From positions 1 through 64,000 of the forward strand of contig QULU01000005.1 of assembly GCA_003481775.1 (NCBI GenBank): a stretch of DNA of 64,000 bases. Direction: 5' to 3'. This DNA comes from Clostridiaceae bacterium OM02-2AC (lineage in GTDB: Bacteria; Bacillota_I; Bacilli_A; Erysipelotrichales; Erysipelotrichaceae). Under the pieces are notes generated by a model. That model saw nothing but the letters and a program-made list of their open reading frames with translations. It was not told the origin of the DNA and ran no database searches. Numbering within the stretch: the stretch's first letter is position 1; each line of letters starts with the position of its first letter. The position numbers and the translations under genes are program-made. This document shows positions 17,995-27,204 of the stretch, in pieces.

Positions 17995-18939
17995 TTAATT
18001 AAAATATACGAATTCATCCTCCAGCGGCTGTGCTTCCGTCAGCTGCTTCACACACAGCACCGGAACATCCCCCTGATATTCCTCATCAAATTCGACTGCG
18101 ATCTGTGCCGTGATGCTCACCCAGTCCTTTGGGATCAGATTACTGGCATGCTCATAATGACACAGCAGTCCAATCAGTGAAGTATCATCTGCACAACAGA
18201 CCATGGCATACCGCCCAAAAACAAACGCATTCGGTATTCCGTCCACATGCGTTGCAATGACCTTTCCTTTCAGCTCTACGCTTTTTCCGTCATATTTACG
18301 GGGATGCTCCAGAGCATCCATATACCACAGACCATAATCGCCATCCTGAATGGTTATGATATCCGCTTGCAGATCAAAAGGCATCTCATCATCACCAAGC
18401 CCCACAATCTGACCGTCTTTTGTTTCATAAATCAGCTGTGCGCCCTTATTGATTGCCTTGATATTATTTCTCAGGTACAGCTTTTTGGTTGCTTCATCAC
18501 AGCGATTAAAAATAATCGTCTCCGAGTGCAGCAGCTGGTCATATATCATGGAGCGCATATTGTTTAGATAAACTTCAAATGTGGAAGCATCCACTGTGGA
18601 TAAAATCTGAACCAGAAGCCAGTCGAAGGGATATTCCACATCCATAAAACCATTCAAATTCCAGGTTCCGTTAAATTCAATCATGACACGGTCAGGTTCA
18701 ATCAAGCTGTCACATTTCTTTAAAAATTCATAGCTCATCGCCGCTTCATTATCCACTGTGACCAGAGCGGTATTTGTTTTTGTCAGAAAATCATCATCGT
18801 ATTCTTCCATACCTTCTTCACAGGCGAGCAGCAGTGTGCGTTCTCCGGTATTGAATCCCGCATCCAGCAGAGTTTCCTTGATCAATGTTGTTTTACCGCT
18901 TTCCAGAAATCCGGTAAACAGATATACAGGTACTGTCAT
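17995..18939 (-). CDS. COG0523 GTPase fused to a TIGR03943/DUF1980-like C-terminal domain
   Basis: The 314-aa protein has a CobW-type P-loop (FTGFLESGKTTLIKE, residues 8-22) and a possible NKxD-like NRCD, but lacks the CxCC metal motif of classic COG0523 proteins. From about residue 200 onward it has a beta-rich domain (VELKGKVIATHVDGIPNAFVFGRYAMVCCADD) like the OB-fold region of YcgQ/TIGR03943 proteins, which associate with metal homeostasis. It follows the His-rich GTPase gene by 9 bp, so the two form an operon. It is likely a metallochaperone partner, probably for zinc; the metal is inference. Confidence 0.82.
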   Translation of the reverse strand: MTVPVYLFTGFLESGKTTLIKETLLDAGFNTGERTLLLACEEGMEEYDDDFLTKTNTALVTVDNEAAMSYEFLKKCDSLIEPDRVMIEFNGTWNLNGFMDVEYPFDWLLVQILSTVDASTFEVYLNNMRSMIYDQLLHSETIIFNRCDEATKKLYLRNNIKAINKGAQLIYETKDGQIVGLGDDEMPFDLQADIITIQDGDYGLWYMDALEHPRKYDGKSVELKGKVIATHVDGIPNAFVFGRYAMVCCADDTSLIGLLCHYEHASNLIPKDWVSITAQIAVEFDEEYQGDVPVLCVKQLTEAQPLEDEFVYFN

Positions 18940-18948
18940 AACCTTCTC

Positions 18949-20067
18949 CTATTCCGCATGAAACAGCTCTTTCAGCTTATCTTCTTTAAGCTTGGAGCCA
19001 ATAACACAAAATCTTCCGGTATAGGTAGGCTGTCCTTTTCGTATTTCAAATTCTTCCGGAACCAGATCAAAATACAGCCATTCCTTACCTTCTGTTTTCA
19101 GCATCCCCTTTGCACGCAGGATAATACCATATTCTTCACTGGTTGAAAGCCTCTTCAGGATGCGCTGAAGCTCCTCTTCCTGATAGGTACGCACGGTTTC
19201 CATTCCCCAGCTGGTGAATACCTCATCTGCGTGGTGATGGTGATGATGATGGTGATCATGCGTACAGCTGCAGCCTTCCCCATGCTCATGATGATGGTCA
19301 TGCTCGTGACCGCCTTCCTCTTCATGCCCGTGGTGATGGTCATGCTCGTGGCTGCATTCCTCCCCATGCTCGTGGTGATGATGCTCGTGACTACACTCCT
19401 CTTCATGCTCGTGGTGGTGACCGCATGTCGGACAGATGTCTGCTTCCGCAAGCAGCTCCTTTTCCAGTGACTGCTTCTGTTCCATAGCCTCCAGAATCTG
19501 TTCTCCGCTCAGCTCATCCCACGGAGTGGTGATGAATGTCGCATGTGCATTATGTGCTCTTACATCACGTGTTACACTTTGCAGCTTTTCCTCACTCAGA
19601 TTTTGTGTACGGCTCAAAATAATGGTATTGGCATATTCGATTTGATTATTAAAGAACTCACCAAAGTTTTTCATATACATACGGCATTTCTGTGCATCCG
19701 CAACCGTCGTAAAGCTATTCATACAAATTTCGGTTTCTTCCGCCACTCCCTGTACTGCTCTTATTACATCCGACAGCTTACCGACACCGCTTGGCTCAAT
19801 AATGATACGCTCCGGATGATATTCCGCAAGCACCTTCTTCAATGCCTCAGAAAAATCTCCAACCAGAGAACAACAGATACAGCCGGAATTCATTTCCCGG
19901 ATTTCGATTCCTGCATCCTTTAAAAATCCACCGTCAATTCCGATTTCACCAAACTCATTTTCAATCAGAACGATCTTTTCCTTATGTAATACGTCCTTGA
20001 TCAGCTTCTTGATCAGTGTTGTTTTTCCAGCTCCCAGAAAGCCAGAGATAATATCAATTTTTGTCAT
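18949..20067 (-). CDS. COG0523 (CobW/ZNG1-like) GTPase with very His-rich insertion
   Basis: The 372-aa protein has Walker A GFLGAGKTTLIKK at residues 9-21, ENEFGEIGIDGGFL, and the metal-binding CxCC motif at residues 63-66 (GCICCSL). A CobW C-terminal domain follows. Between them, residues 212-279 hold about 31 His and six Cys in tandem HEHDHHHEHGEEC-like repeats, preceded by CPTCGHHH. COG0523 GTPases are metal chaperones or insertases, often under zinc limitation, and the His tail suggests high-capacity Zn/Ni/Co binding. The NKxD specificity motif appears as LSRTQ, which departs from the usual form. It is co-transcribed with the second GTPase downstream. Confidence 0.9.
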   Translation of the reverse strand: MTKIDIISGFLGAGKTTLIKKLIKDVLHKEKIVLIENEFGEIGIDGGFLKDAGIEIREMNSGCICCSLVGDFSEALKKVLAEYHPERIIIEPSGVGKLSDVIRAVQGVAEETEICMNSFTTVADAQKCRMYMKNFGEFFNNQIEYANTIILSRTQNLSEEKLQSVTRDVRAHNAHATFITTPWDELSGEQILEAMEQKQSLEKELLAEADICPTCGHHHEHEEECSHEHHHHEHGEECSHEHDHHHGHEEEGGHEHDHHHEHGEGCSCTHDHHHHHHHHADEVFTSWGMETVRTYQEEELQRILKRLSTSEEYGIILRAKGMLKTEGKEWLYFDLVPEEFEIRKGQPTYTGRFCVIGSKLKEDKLKELFHAE

Positions 20068-20508
20068 TCCAATAACCTTCTTTCCTGTTCCTTTGCAGTA
20101 TTCCCAACGTCTGTTAGTATAACACCAGGATGCGAAACTTTCAAATGCAAAACCATCCTTCCTCGCAATGCTGAAAGGTAATGCTAACTTCCTTCCAGCT
20201 TTCCCTTCCTTATCATAAAGACTCTTTCCTTATCAGGAAGACCCTGTTTCATGAGGATCAGAACGCTACACATTGTCAGCCGATTCTTACACAGTATAAA
20301 AGCTAGTCGCATTCCAAGTCAAAATATCCAATCCTAGCTCTGCCATTTTTGTTTTCCTATTATAGCGGACCAGCATTTCATAGAAACAGCAGCTTATAAA
20401 ATCAGCATCAAGACCTTTCCTCTACGCTAAAACCCTGCATTTGCAAAGGCAAAAACAGGGTGCTTTCTTAATTTTCTTATGTAAAGAAGCTTCCAATTAT
20501 AAAAAACC
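20068..20508. other. Intergenic region with the terminator of the AGCS gene
   Basis: No gene is visible. On the minus strand ACCCTG (20461-20456) pairs with CAGGGT (20437-20432), followed by TTTAG, and would end the symporter transcript. The rest contains CTTATCA-containing repeats near 20200-20240 that I cannot assign. Confidence 0.5.
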
Positions 20509-21921
20509 TCAGGATTCCTTATATTCCTCATCAATGCTCTCCCAGCATTCCGCATGCCGGATGCCCAGCTTTTCCGGTTCAAACAGCGGATCCTTTCCCT
20601 GCTTTTTCTGCTTTGTGTAATCCTTTAAAGCAAGGAAGGCAATATTGCCCAGAAAGAGAATCACCAGAATGTTTTCAATCGCCATAAAGCCCATCAAAAC
20701 ATCAGCTAAATCCCATATGGTGGAAAAATCCGCCTGTGCGCCAAAGAAAATTACAGCAACTGTAACCAATCGGAATATAAGAAGTGCTTTCTTATCGTTA
20801 ATGATGAACTTCAAATTGCTTTCCGCATAGCAATAGTTTCCAATCAGCGAGGAAAAGGCAAACAGGATAATGGAAATCGTTATGAAATGAATTCCCCAGA
20901 CGCCTACCTCCGAGGAAACCGCTGTCTGAACATATGGCATTCCTGTCAGTCCGTCCTCGATACCAAAATTCAGCAGCATGAAGGCTGTCGTCGAGCAGAT
21001 GAGAATCGTATCAATAAAAACAGATATCGTCTGTACAAGTCCCTGCTTAACCGGATGAGATACATCCGCGGTTGCCCCGGCATTTGGTGCAGAGCCCATC
21101 CCGGCTTCATTGGAAAACAGTCCCCGCTTGATGCCATACATAACACAGGAGCCTGCAAAGCCTCCGAAGATTGCCTGTAAATCAAAGGCTTCCTGAAAAA
21201 TCTGTGCGAATATCGCCGGCAGTCCGCTGATATTGGCTACCGTTATGTAAAGTCCCAGCAGAATATACAGCACGGCCATGATGGGAACAATCGTAGAGCT
21301 GATGATACCGATACGATGAACCCCTCCGAAGATAACCGCTGCAGTAGCCCCTGCAAGAACAAGACCAACAAGCATGGAGGCTGTTTGTGTATCCGTTACG
21401 TAATATTCCAGCGCACTGCTCACATTATAGGCCTGTAAGCCGTTGAAGCCGAAAATAAAGCAGGCAATCAGCAATACGGCAAACAGAATCCCCAGCCATC
21501 TCTTATGCAAGGCTTTTTCTATATAATAAGCAGGACCTCCGCGAAACTGATCGCCATCGCGTTCCTTATATATTTGAGCCAGCGTGGATTCCACAAAGGC
21601 ACTGGCTCCTCCAATCAGTGCAATCACCCACATCCAGAAGATGGAGCCTGCACCCCCTGCAGCAAGAGCGGTTGCGACACCCGCAATGTTTCCGGTTCCT
21701 ACACGGGAGGCCGTTGAGATCATCAATGCCTGAAAAGAGGATACACCGTCATGGTGATGTGCCTTTTCCCCAAGCAGACGCAGCCCCTCCCCCAGCATGC
21801 GAAACTGTACAAAGCCTGTCCGTATGCTGAAATACAGACCAGCTGCGACCAATAAAATGATCAATATATTACTGTATAAAAAAGTGTTTAGATTTCCTAA
21901 TAGCTCCTGAATGAAATTCAC
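20509..21921 (-). CDS. Alanine/glycine:cation symporter (AGCS family)
   Basis: The 470-aa polytopic protein of about 11 helices has AGCS signatures: FQALMISTASRVGTGNIAGVATA, GGASAFVESTLAQIYKERDGDQFRGGPAYYIEKAL, GIKRGLFSNEAGMGSAPNAGATA and NYCYAESN. It imports small neutral amino acids with sodium or protons. A GTG at 21921 follows AAAGGAAG and matches the usual family start; an ATG at 21960 would add 13 polar residues. A promoter-like TTTCAA-17-TATACT lies upstream, and a terminator-like hairpin lies between it and the gene. Confidence 0.92.
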   Translation of the reverse strand: MNFIQELLGNLNTFLYSNILIILLVAAGLYFSIRTGFVQFRMLGEGLRLLGEKAHHHDGVSSFQALMISTASRVGTGNIAGVATALAAGGAGSIFWMWVIALIGGASAFVESTLAQIYKERDGDQFRGGPAYYIEKALHKRWLGILFAVLLIACFIFGFNGLQAYNVSSALEYYVTDTQTASMLVGLVLAGATAAVIFGGVHRIGIISSTIVPIMAVLYILLGLYITVANISGLPAIFAQIFQEAFDLQAIFGGFAGSCVMYGIKRGLFSNEAGMGSAPNAGATADVSHPVKQGLVQTISVFIDTILICSTTAFMLLNFGIEDGLTGMPYVQTAVSSEVGVWGIHFITISIILFAFSSLIGNYCYAESNLKFIINDKKALLIFRLVTVAVIFFGAQADFSTIWDLADVLMGFMAIENILVILFLGNIAFLALKDYTKQKKQGKDPLFEPEKLGIRHAECWESIDEEYKES

Positions 21922-21981
21922 GCATTCACTTCCTTTCTTCTTATCGTACCCCGCATCCATCGCCTCATTCGCTGAATTTGC

Positions 21982-22009
21982 CCAAATAAAAACACGTTAT
22001 TGGCGTGTT
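21982..22009 (-). terminator. Terminator-like hairpin in the leader of the AGCS gene
   Basis: On the minus strand AACACG (22009-22004) pairs with CGTGTT (21996-21991), followed by TTTTATTT, about 60 nt before the start codon. Its place after the promoter and before the gene suggests attenuation. No known riboswitch motif is recognised. Confidence 0.45.
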
Positions 22010-22155
22010 CAGGATGGAAATACCCGTATCAGTATACCATACTTATATAAAAATTGAAATCCTAGAATTTTAGTGATATATGATTGCATATCGCAAAACC
22101 TTTTCCATCGTGTTATACTTATACATATAAATAACGATGTAAAAAGGAGAGGCAC

Positions 22156-22752
22156 ATGAAATATCCGGTATTGCGAACCAGGTTTTTACCTAATTTATAT
22201 AAGCATTGTAAAAAAGTACAGGTGCTTCATGTCAGCTATGAGGATCGGGGCTTTCTTTCATTTGATGAACAGCGCGGTATCTGGCTGAAGGAAACAAGAG
22301 AAAAGCTGTATGAACAGATTGAAGGCAATTTTACAACCTGTCAGGCTACGAGGGTATTCTCCCTCCATAGGGAAACCTTTGTCATTTTTAAGGATAATCT
22401 GACAAAGAAGCTCTTAACAGAGTTTTTGGAAAATCTACTCACTGAAATCAGCTATTATTGTGAAGATCAGGTGCAGTTTAGTTACCAGCTTCTCACTGCT
22501 GTATTGTTTCAGGATGGCTGTGAGCCAAGAATGACTATGGCAAATAAGCTTGGCATGGATATTGAAGACAGTGATGAAATCAAACAAAGCACCGTCCTTC
22601 ACAAGCCGGGCAAGCCGCCAAGAGGCAAGTATTTCAAGAGCTGGAAGGATTATGAACAGCAGATTTCCAAGCGGCCTGCAGTCCGCACATCAAATTCGCA
22701 GCCTCAAAAGGAAGCGTCCACCGACATGGACTCTTATATGTATTACATATAA
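22156..22752 (+). CDS. Orphan protein of unknown function
   Basis: The 198-aa soluble protein has no signal peptide or membrane helix. It begins MKYPVLRTRFLPNLYKHCKKVQVLHVSYEDRGFLSF and ends with a polar, probably disordered tail (KRPAVRTSNSQPQKEASTDMDSYMYYI). The core shows mixed alpha/beta character, but no motif is recognised. AGGAGAGGCAC precedes the ATG, and a strong terminator follows, so it is a monocistronic real gene. Confidence 0.72.
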   Translation: MKYPVLRTRFLPNLYKHCKKVQVLHVSYEDRGFLSFDEQRGIWLKETREKLYEQIEGNFTTCQATRVFSLHRETFVIFKDNLTKKLLTEFLENLLTEISYYCEDQVQFSYQLLTAVLFQDGCEPRMTMANKLGMDIEDSDEIKQSTVLHKPGKPPRGKYFKSWKDYEQQISKRPAVRTSNSQPQKEASTDMDSYMYYI

Positions 22753-22776
22753 GAGTCCTTCAGCATATTGGTTCAG

Positions 22777-22803
22777 AAAAGCGATGTTTTCATCGCTTTT
22801 TTA
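22777..22803 (+). terminator. Rho-independent terminator
   Basis: AAAAGCGATG (22777-22786) pairs with 22791-22800 around a TTTT loop and continues into a T tract. It ends the orphan gene. Confidence 0.9.
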
Positions 22804-22884
22804 CCATTCGGTAAACGATCACTACTGTCACCTTTTCTGATTTATTCTTCCATCATGCTATAATAGAACAGGAGGTATGTTCTC

Positions 22885-24102
22885 ATGTCTGTATATCTGA
22901 TTCCCCTGCAGTCAGCACTGCTGCTGTTTCCGTTTCTTGCGGCGATGATCACGCTGCCCTATATCATTATGCAATATCGGAAATACGGATCGATACTGCC
23001 GATTCGTGTTCTGATTGTATATTCCTTTATATTTTATCTGCTATGCGCATATTTTCTTGTTGTGCTTCCCCTGCCGCCAATAGAAGAGGTCGCCAGCTAT
23101 ACAAAGCCGATTATGCAGCTGATTCCTTTTGCCTCTTTAAAAGAGTTCACCATGAACAGCTCCCTGATCTGGAATGATCCCGCTACCTATCTGACAGCAT
23201 TGAATGAGCCAAGTCTGTATCTGATCGTCTTCAACATTCTGCTTACCGTTCCCTTTGGCGTTTATCTTCGCTACTATTTTCAATGCAGCTGGAAGAAAAC
23301 CCTGCTGCTTACCTTTCTTCTGACCTTATCCTTTGAATGTCTGCAGCTGAGTGCACTGTTTGGGTACTATCCACGCCCTTATCGTCTGTTTGATGTTGAC
23401 GATCTGATTACCAATACACTGGGCGGCATGCTGGGGTATGCAATCACACCGGTATTTGCTCATTTTCTCGTTTCACGAAGCCGTATGGATGAAAAAGCAT
23501 ATGACCGTGGAAGAAGCGTATCCCCATTGCGCAGAGTCTTGGCATTTTTCTTTGACAATCTCATTGTCCTATTGACAACAGCCATCATCACTGCGCTGAT
23601 TCTGTTCTTACATGACGAGTTCCTGCTGATTAGTCCTGCCAACCGCATCTGTCTTATCTATCTGGCAGTCGTATTTGTGTATTTGTTCATTCTTCCGATA
23701 CTCATGCACGGCAAAACGCTGGGAAAGGCAGCTGTGAAGATCAAGCTTGTAACCATGGATGGACACACACCGCACTGGTATCAGTATCTGCTTCATTTTA
23801 TGATTCTTTACGGCCTCATCCTGCCTGCCCCGTTTTATATTTTTCATTGTGTGCTGGCCTTTCTAACGCAAAGCGCTGCAGCGCACTGGATGTACGGAGT
23901 AGCTGTGCTCATTCTGGCCTTCCTATATATCGTGACCATGTATCAGTGTATCCTGTCTTTGTTCGATAAGGATGCCATTCCCTGGTATGACAGATTCCTG
24001 CCGATAAAAAATCAATCCAGCATACAAGGGCTTGAGAAAGAAGCGCCAGCCTCAGACGCTACCTCGCCTACGGAGGAAGACATGAGCACATCAACCAGCT
24101 GA
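22885..24102 (+). CDS. VanZ-like/RDD-family fusion membrane protein
   Basis: The 405-aa membrane protein begins with a VanZ-like region (residues about 1-200). Typical blocks are LPLPP, QLIPFASLKEF, NILLTVPFGVYLRYYF, FECLQLS and FDVDDLITNTLGGMLGY. From about residue 215 it continues as an RDD domain (RVLAFFFDNLIVLL, HGKTLGKAAVKIKLVTMDG). VanZ proteins can give teicoplanin tolerance, and RDD proteins are often transporters or exchangers. The fusion is known in Firmicutes but its function is not. Start ATG follows GGAGG. Confidence 0.88.
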   Translation: MSVYLIPLQSALLLFPFLAAMITLPYIIMQYRKYGSILPIRVLIVYSFIFYLLCAYFLVVLPLPPIEEVASYTKPIMQLIPFASLKEFTMNSSLIWNDPATYLTALNEPSLYLIVFNILLTVPFGVYLRYYFQCSWKKTLLLTFLLTLSFECLQLSALFGYYPRPYRLFDVDDLITNTLGGMLGYAITPVFAHFLVSRSRMDEKAYDRGRSVSPLRRVLAFFFDNLIVLLTTAIITALILFLHDEFLLISPANRICLIYLAVVFVYLFILPILMHGKTLGKAAVKIKLVTMDGHTPHWYQYLLHFMILYGLILPAPFYIFHCVLAFLTQSAAAHWMYGVAVLILAFLYIVTMYQCILSLFDKDAIPWYDRFLPIKNQSSIQGLEKEAPASDATSPTEEDMSTSTS

Positions 24103-24564
24103 TTGACTTCCTTGAGCGAATTGACCATAGGTCCATCCGTGAGGAATCCGCACAGCACATAGCAAATGGGATGTGTACAGCCTTCGCCAGAAACATGAAG
24201 CTTTTTTAAAGGATACATATGAAAAAATCTGCATAGAGTCCATACAGTTTTTGACACATGGTCTGTTAAAATAAATACGAAAAAGCAAACAGCGCTTCTC
24301 AGACAGGTGCTGTTTTTTTCACTGGCTGCCTTATGTTCACGACTTTGCGGCATACCTATTCTCATGAACGAATTGTTAAAAGACTATACGCAGGACATTG
24401 CAGGAAACGTTGTTTGCTTACAGATATCGTCTGGAAGGAAAACTGAATCCTACATCCGCTATGCTTGATTTTCCCACAAAAGCACAGCCGCCTAGTATAG
24501 GACTGCCAGCCTTTGCGCATTGCGAACAGCTTGTCCGCATACCGTTGAAAAGATGCAGTCTGCT
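24103..24564. other. Convergent intergenic region with two terminators
   Basis: AAACAGC (24287-24293) pairs with GCTGTTT (24309-24315) and a T tract, terminating the VanZ-RDD gene. On the minus strand GATGCAGTC (24582-24574) pairs with 24560-24552, followed by TTTTC. This second terminator overlaps the last codons of the PRD regulator gene. No gene is supported between them. Confidence 0.75.
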
Positions 24565-26487
24565 TCATACATCGACTGCATCCATATAGTGTGTAAGCTT
24601 CTGAATAAAGGAATCATAATCCTGACAGGTCACCAGCTCATTGAGAAAGGAGGGCTCACTCAAAATCTCAATCAAATGATCGAAAATCTGCGCAAACAGC
24701 TTTCTGGAATCATCATGGACACCCAGCAGTGTGACGATATGAACCTCATGCGTTCCCCACTTCATGCCCTGTGGACACAAAACCACACTGATAAAGCTTT
24801 TCTTTGCATTGCTTGCCAGTGAATGCGGAACGGCGGCATCCTCAAATGCTGTCGAGGACATATGCTCACGCGCAAAGACATCGGTTGTAAAAGAAGCATC
24901 GGCATAATCAAGACGGATGGCATCATTGCACAGCGTCTGTATCAGTTGGGTACGATCCATGTTCATACTTGTATAAAACAATCTGGGATCAAACAGATCA
25001 AACAGAAAGTCCTTCAGCTTATTCTTGTTTTTTTCAGTCAGCATCTTGGTGATGATGGTTTCAAGCTGATTCATATCCTTTTCAATCAGAAAGGGATGAA
25101 TGATGATCGACGGCTGGGGAAATGGTGTTTCCACGGTAGAAATTATCAAATCCGCATGCAAAAGGTTTGGCTGATAGGAATGTATGGACATCGCATACTT
25201 AATGGTCACCTTGTCCTCAAAGCGACGACTGATCTTTTCCAATGTAGTTTGATGCAGACTGTAATAATCTGCATAAAGAAACAGGACGGTCAGCTTATTT
25301 TTCGATTGTACATTATTTTCAAAATAGCTGCCGATATGGAAGGAGATAAAAGCAATTTCATCCTCATTTAAAACGATGTCATACATATCCTTAAACTGCT
25401 GGGCGATGTAAACCGCAATATCGTAAATCAGGGGATAGGTCGATTTTATCTTTGCTGTCAGCGGATTTTTGGCATAGTAATTATGCTCCACGCGATTGAA
25501 CAGATTCTTTACATGAATCGTAAACTTCGCGATAAATTCCTCATCAAAGGGATCCAGCAGATAGCACTCCTCCACATTGTGTATAACGGTATGCGCAATA
25601 TCTATATATTTCTGTTCGATGAAGGAGGAGATATTGGAGCCGTTGATAAAGGAATAGTCAATCATTGTGGTGTTATTCATAATAATCAAGGTTAGATTAT
25701 ATAATTCCGCATCATTGATCTGTATCGCATATGCCCCTTCGATATATTCCCGTATTTCCCTTGCCACCGTATACTGCGGGGTTTTGAAAAACGGTGTGAG
25801 GTCCACCTGTTCGTGCAGGATACAGCTGCTGCGGATGCGATCGATCATCACAATCAGGTGCAGAGCTGTATTATTCAGTGTATAGTCATTCGCAAACAGA
25901 TTATTGCGTGAAAAAATATCATCCAGATTCTTTCGGAAATCCCAGAAGTGATAATGGTAGGTCAGCAGCCGTACCTCGTCCTTTAAAACAAAATTATCGT
26001 AGGAATCACTCGTAATCAGCCGGCTCATCAGCTGGCGCTTTTCTTTTTCACTGCCATCGATATACAGCACATCCTTTTCTCTGCGGATGCCGACCTGATA
26101 CGCGGATATCATTTTACGGATGCTGCGGATATCATTATCCACCGTGGACTCACTGACATAAAGCTCCTGTGCCAAATCAAAGATATCAATACCGTTCTTG
26201 GACGAAATCAGCTTCTGTATAATCAGATTCTGCCGGGTCTGCGGTGTTTCCAGATTATGCTTTCCGCTTTCCCGATAGCGCAGATACTGCTCACTGCTGC
26301 TCAGCCTGTAGCCCTTGTTTGTGGAAATAACCAGCGGCTCCTCGACATGCTCTTCATTCAGGGTACTGATGTATTTACGAATCTGGCGGGTGGAAACGTG
26401 AAGCAGCTGGGATAGCTCGGCTGCGGAAATCCAGCTTTCATAGTGATGCCATAAATAATCGAGCAATGTGGATATATTATCTTTCAT
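24565..26487 (-). CDS. PRD-containing transcription activator, BglG/LicR family
   Basis: The 640-aa protein has two N-terminal helix-turn-helix domains (ISAAELSQLLHVSTRQIRKYISTLNEE; LIQKLISSKNGIDIFDLAQELYVSESTVDNDIRSI). Two PRD domains with regulatory His residues follow (about residues 170-400), then an EIIB-like segment near 415-490, and a C-terminal EIIA-type domain with phospho-His in AAVPHS. This is the LicR/MtlR layout: a DNA-binding activator controlled by PTS phosphorylation. It is divergent from the PTS operon and probably activates it. Confidence 0.92.
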   Translation of the reverse strand: MKDNISTLLDYLWHHYESWISAAELSQLLHVSTRQIRKYISTLNEEHVEEPLVISTNKGYRLSSSEQYLRYRESGKHNLETPQTRQNLIIQKLISSKNGIDIFDLAQELYVSESTVDNDIRSIRKMISAYQVGIRREKDVLYIDGSEKEKRQLMSRLITSDSYDNFVLKDEVRLLTYHYHFWDFRKNLDDIFSRNNLFANDYTLNNTALHLIVMIDRIRSSCILHEQVDLTPFFKTPQYTVAREIREYIEGAYAIQINDAELYNLTLIIMNNTTMIDYSFINGSNISSFIEQKYIDIAHTVIHNVEECYLLDPFDEEFIAKFTIHVKNLFNRVEHNYYAKNPLTAKIKSTYPLIYDIAVYIAQQFKDMYDIVLNEDEIAFISFHIGSYFENNVQSKNKLTVLFLYADYYSLHQTTLEKISRRFEDKVTIKYAMSIHSYQPNLLHADLIISTVETPFPQPSIIIHPFLIEKDMNQLETIITKMLTEKNKNKLKDFLFDLFDPRLFYTSMNMDRTQLIQTLCNDAIRLDYADASFTTDVFAREHMSSTAFEDAAVPHSLASNAKKSFISVVLCPQGMKWGTHEVHIVTLLGVHDDSRKLFAQIFDHLIEILSEPSFLNELVTCQDYDSFIQKLTHYMDAVDV

Positions 26488-26577
26488 GTTTGATCACTCT
26501 CCTGCCTTATCCCCCCTGTAAACAATGATAGTATTACATGATAAGTATACGTGAATTCAGAAATCCGCTCAACTTAA

Positions 26578-26637
26578 AAAAGTTCCGTGTACTAGGAACT
26601 TTTAAAATTTGTCTGTTTCCTCTGCATTCGTTATACT
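26578..26637 (+). promoter_or_regulatory. Operator-like inverted repeat and weak promoter of the PTS operon
   Basis: AAAAGTTCC (26578-26586) and GGAACTTTT (26595-26603) form a perfect 9-bp dyad with an 8-bp spacer. It lies just upstream of TTGTCT (26609-26614) and TATACT (26632-26637), which are 17 bp apart. A weak -35 with a dyad centred near -54 fits an activator-dependent promoter, most simply the adjacent LicR-like protein. Confidence 0.65.
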
Positions 26638-26670
26638 GAGGGTGTTGATAAGAAAGGAGGGCAGCTAAGC

Positions 26671-26767
26671 TGATTGGTATAAGAAAAAGAGACATATCAC
26701 ACGCTGAATCACTTCAGCCAAGTACGGGAATACTTTGATACATCTCTTCTTTATTCTAACACCAATC
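26671..26767 (+). promoter_or_regulatory. Structured leader RNA of the PTS operon
   Basis: GATTGGT (26672-26678) pairs with ACCAATC (26761-26767). Inner purine- and pyrimidine-rich arms (AAGAAAAAGAGA against TCTCTTCTTTAT) extend the helix imperfectly. The apical part holds a smaller CTGAA-TCAC-TTCAG stem. There is no T tract, so it is not a plain terminator. It could stabilise the mRNA or regulate translation, but I recognise no known class. Confidence 0.45.
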
Positions 26768-26839
26768 CAGAAAAATTTCATTCATTATTAAAAAAGTCCG
26801 AAGATTTCTAAGAAGCACACGGACACAAAGGAGATCATT

Positions 26840-27148
26840 ATGAAAAACATTTTATTAGTTTGCGGTACAGGAGCCAGCAGCGGCTTTATGGCAAAAAACA
26901 TTCGGCAGGCCGCAAAAGCACGCAATATCGAAATCGGAGTAAAGGCCCGAAGTGATTCCGTTGTAGAGGATTACATCGAGGATATCGATCTGCTGCTGGT
27001 AGGTCCGCATCTGAGCTATATGCTGCATGATCTGGAGGATATCGCAGAGCCCTATGGAGTAGCTGTACAGATTATCCCCAAGGATGCATACGGTGAGCTT
27101 GACGGGGATGCCGTCCTTGATTTTGCAATCCCCTTTCTGAAGGATTAA
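26840..27148 (+). CDS. PTS lactose/cellobiose-family EIIB
   Basis: The 102-aa EIIB carries its phospho-cysteine at Cys8 in LLVCGTGASSGFMA, as in ChbB/CelA-type enzymes. It transfers phosphate from EIIA to the sugar bound by EIIC. It starts 7 nt after AAGGAG and is the first gene of the IIB-IIC-IIA-GH1-GH1 cluster. Confidence 0.93.
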   Translation: MKNILLVCGTGASSGFMAKNIRQAAKARNIEIGVKARSDSVVEDYIEDIDLLLVGPHLSYMLHDLEDIAEPYGVAVQIIPKDAYGELDGDAVLDFAIPFLKD

Positions 27149-27204
27149 CGAATTAAGAAATTTTGCTTATAAATTTATAAAAAATAAAAAATGAGGAGAA
27201 GCAT

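Noticed and set aside
19231..19470. Met/Val-rich frame on the plus strand opposite the His-rich GTPase
   Set aside because: It is the antisense reading of CAT/CAC histidine codons and has no ribosome site or promoter.
24103..24210. Protein-like reading (HINQLIDFLERIDHRSIREE) after the VanZ-RDD stop
   Set aside because: It has no start or ribosome site and overlaps the end of the VanZ-RDD gene in another frame; a frameshifted tail cannot be shown without homologues.
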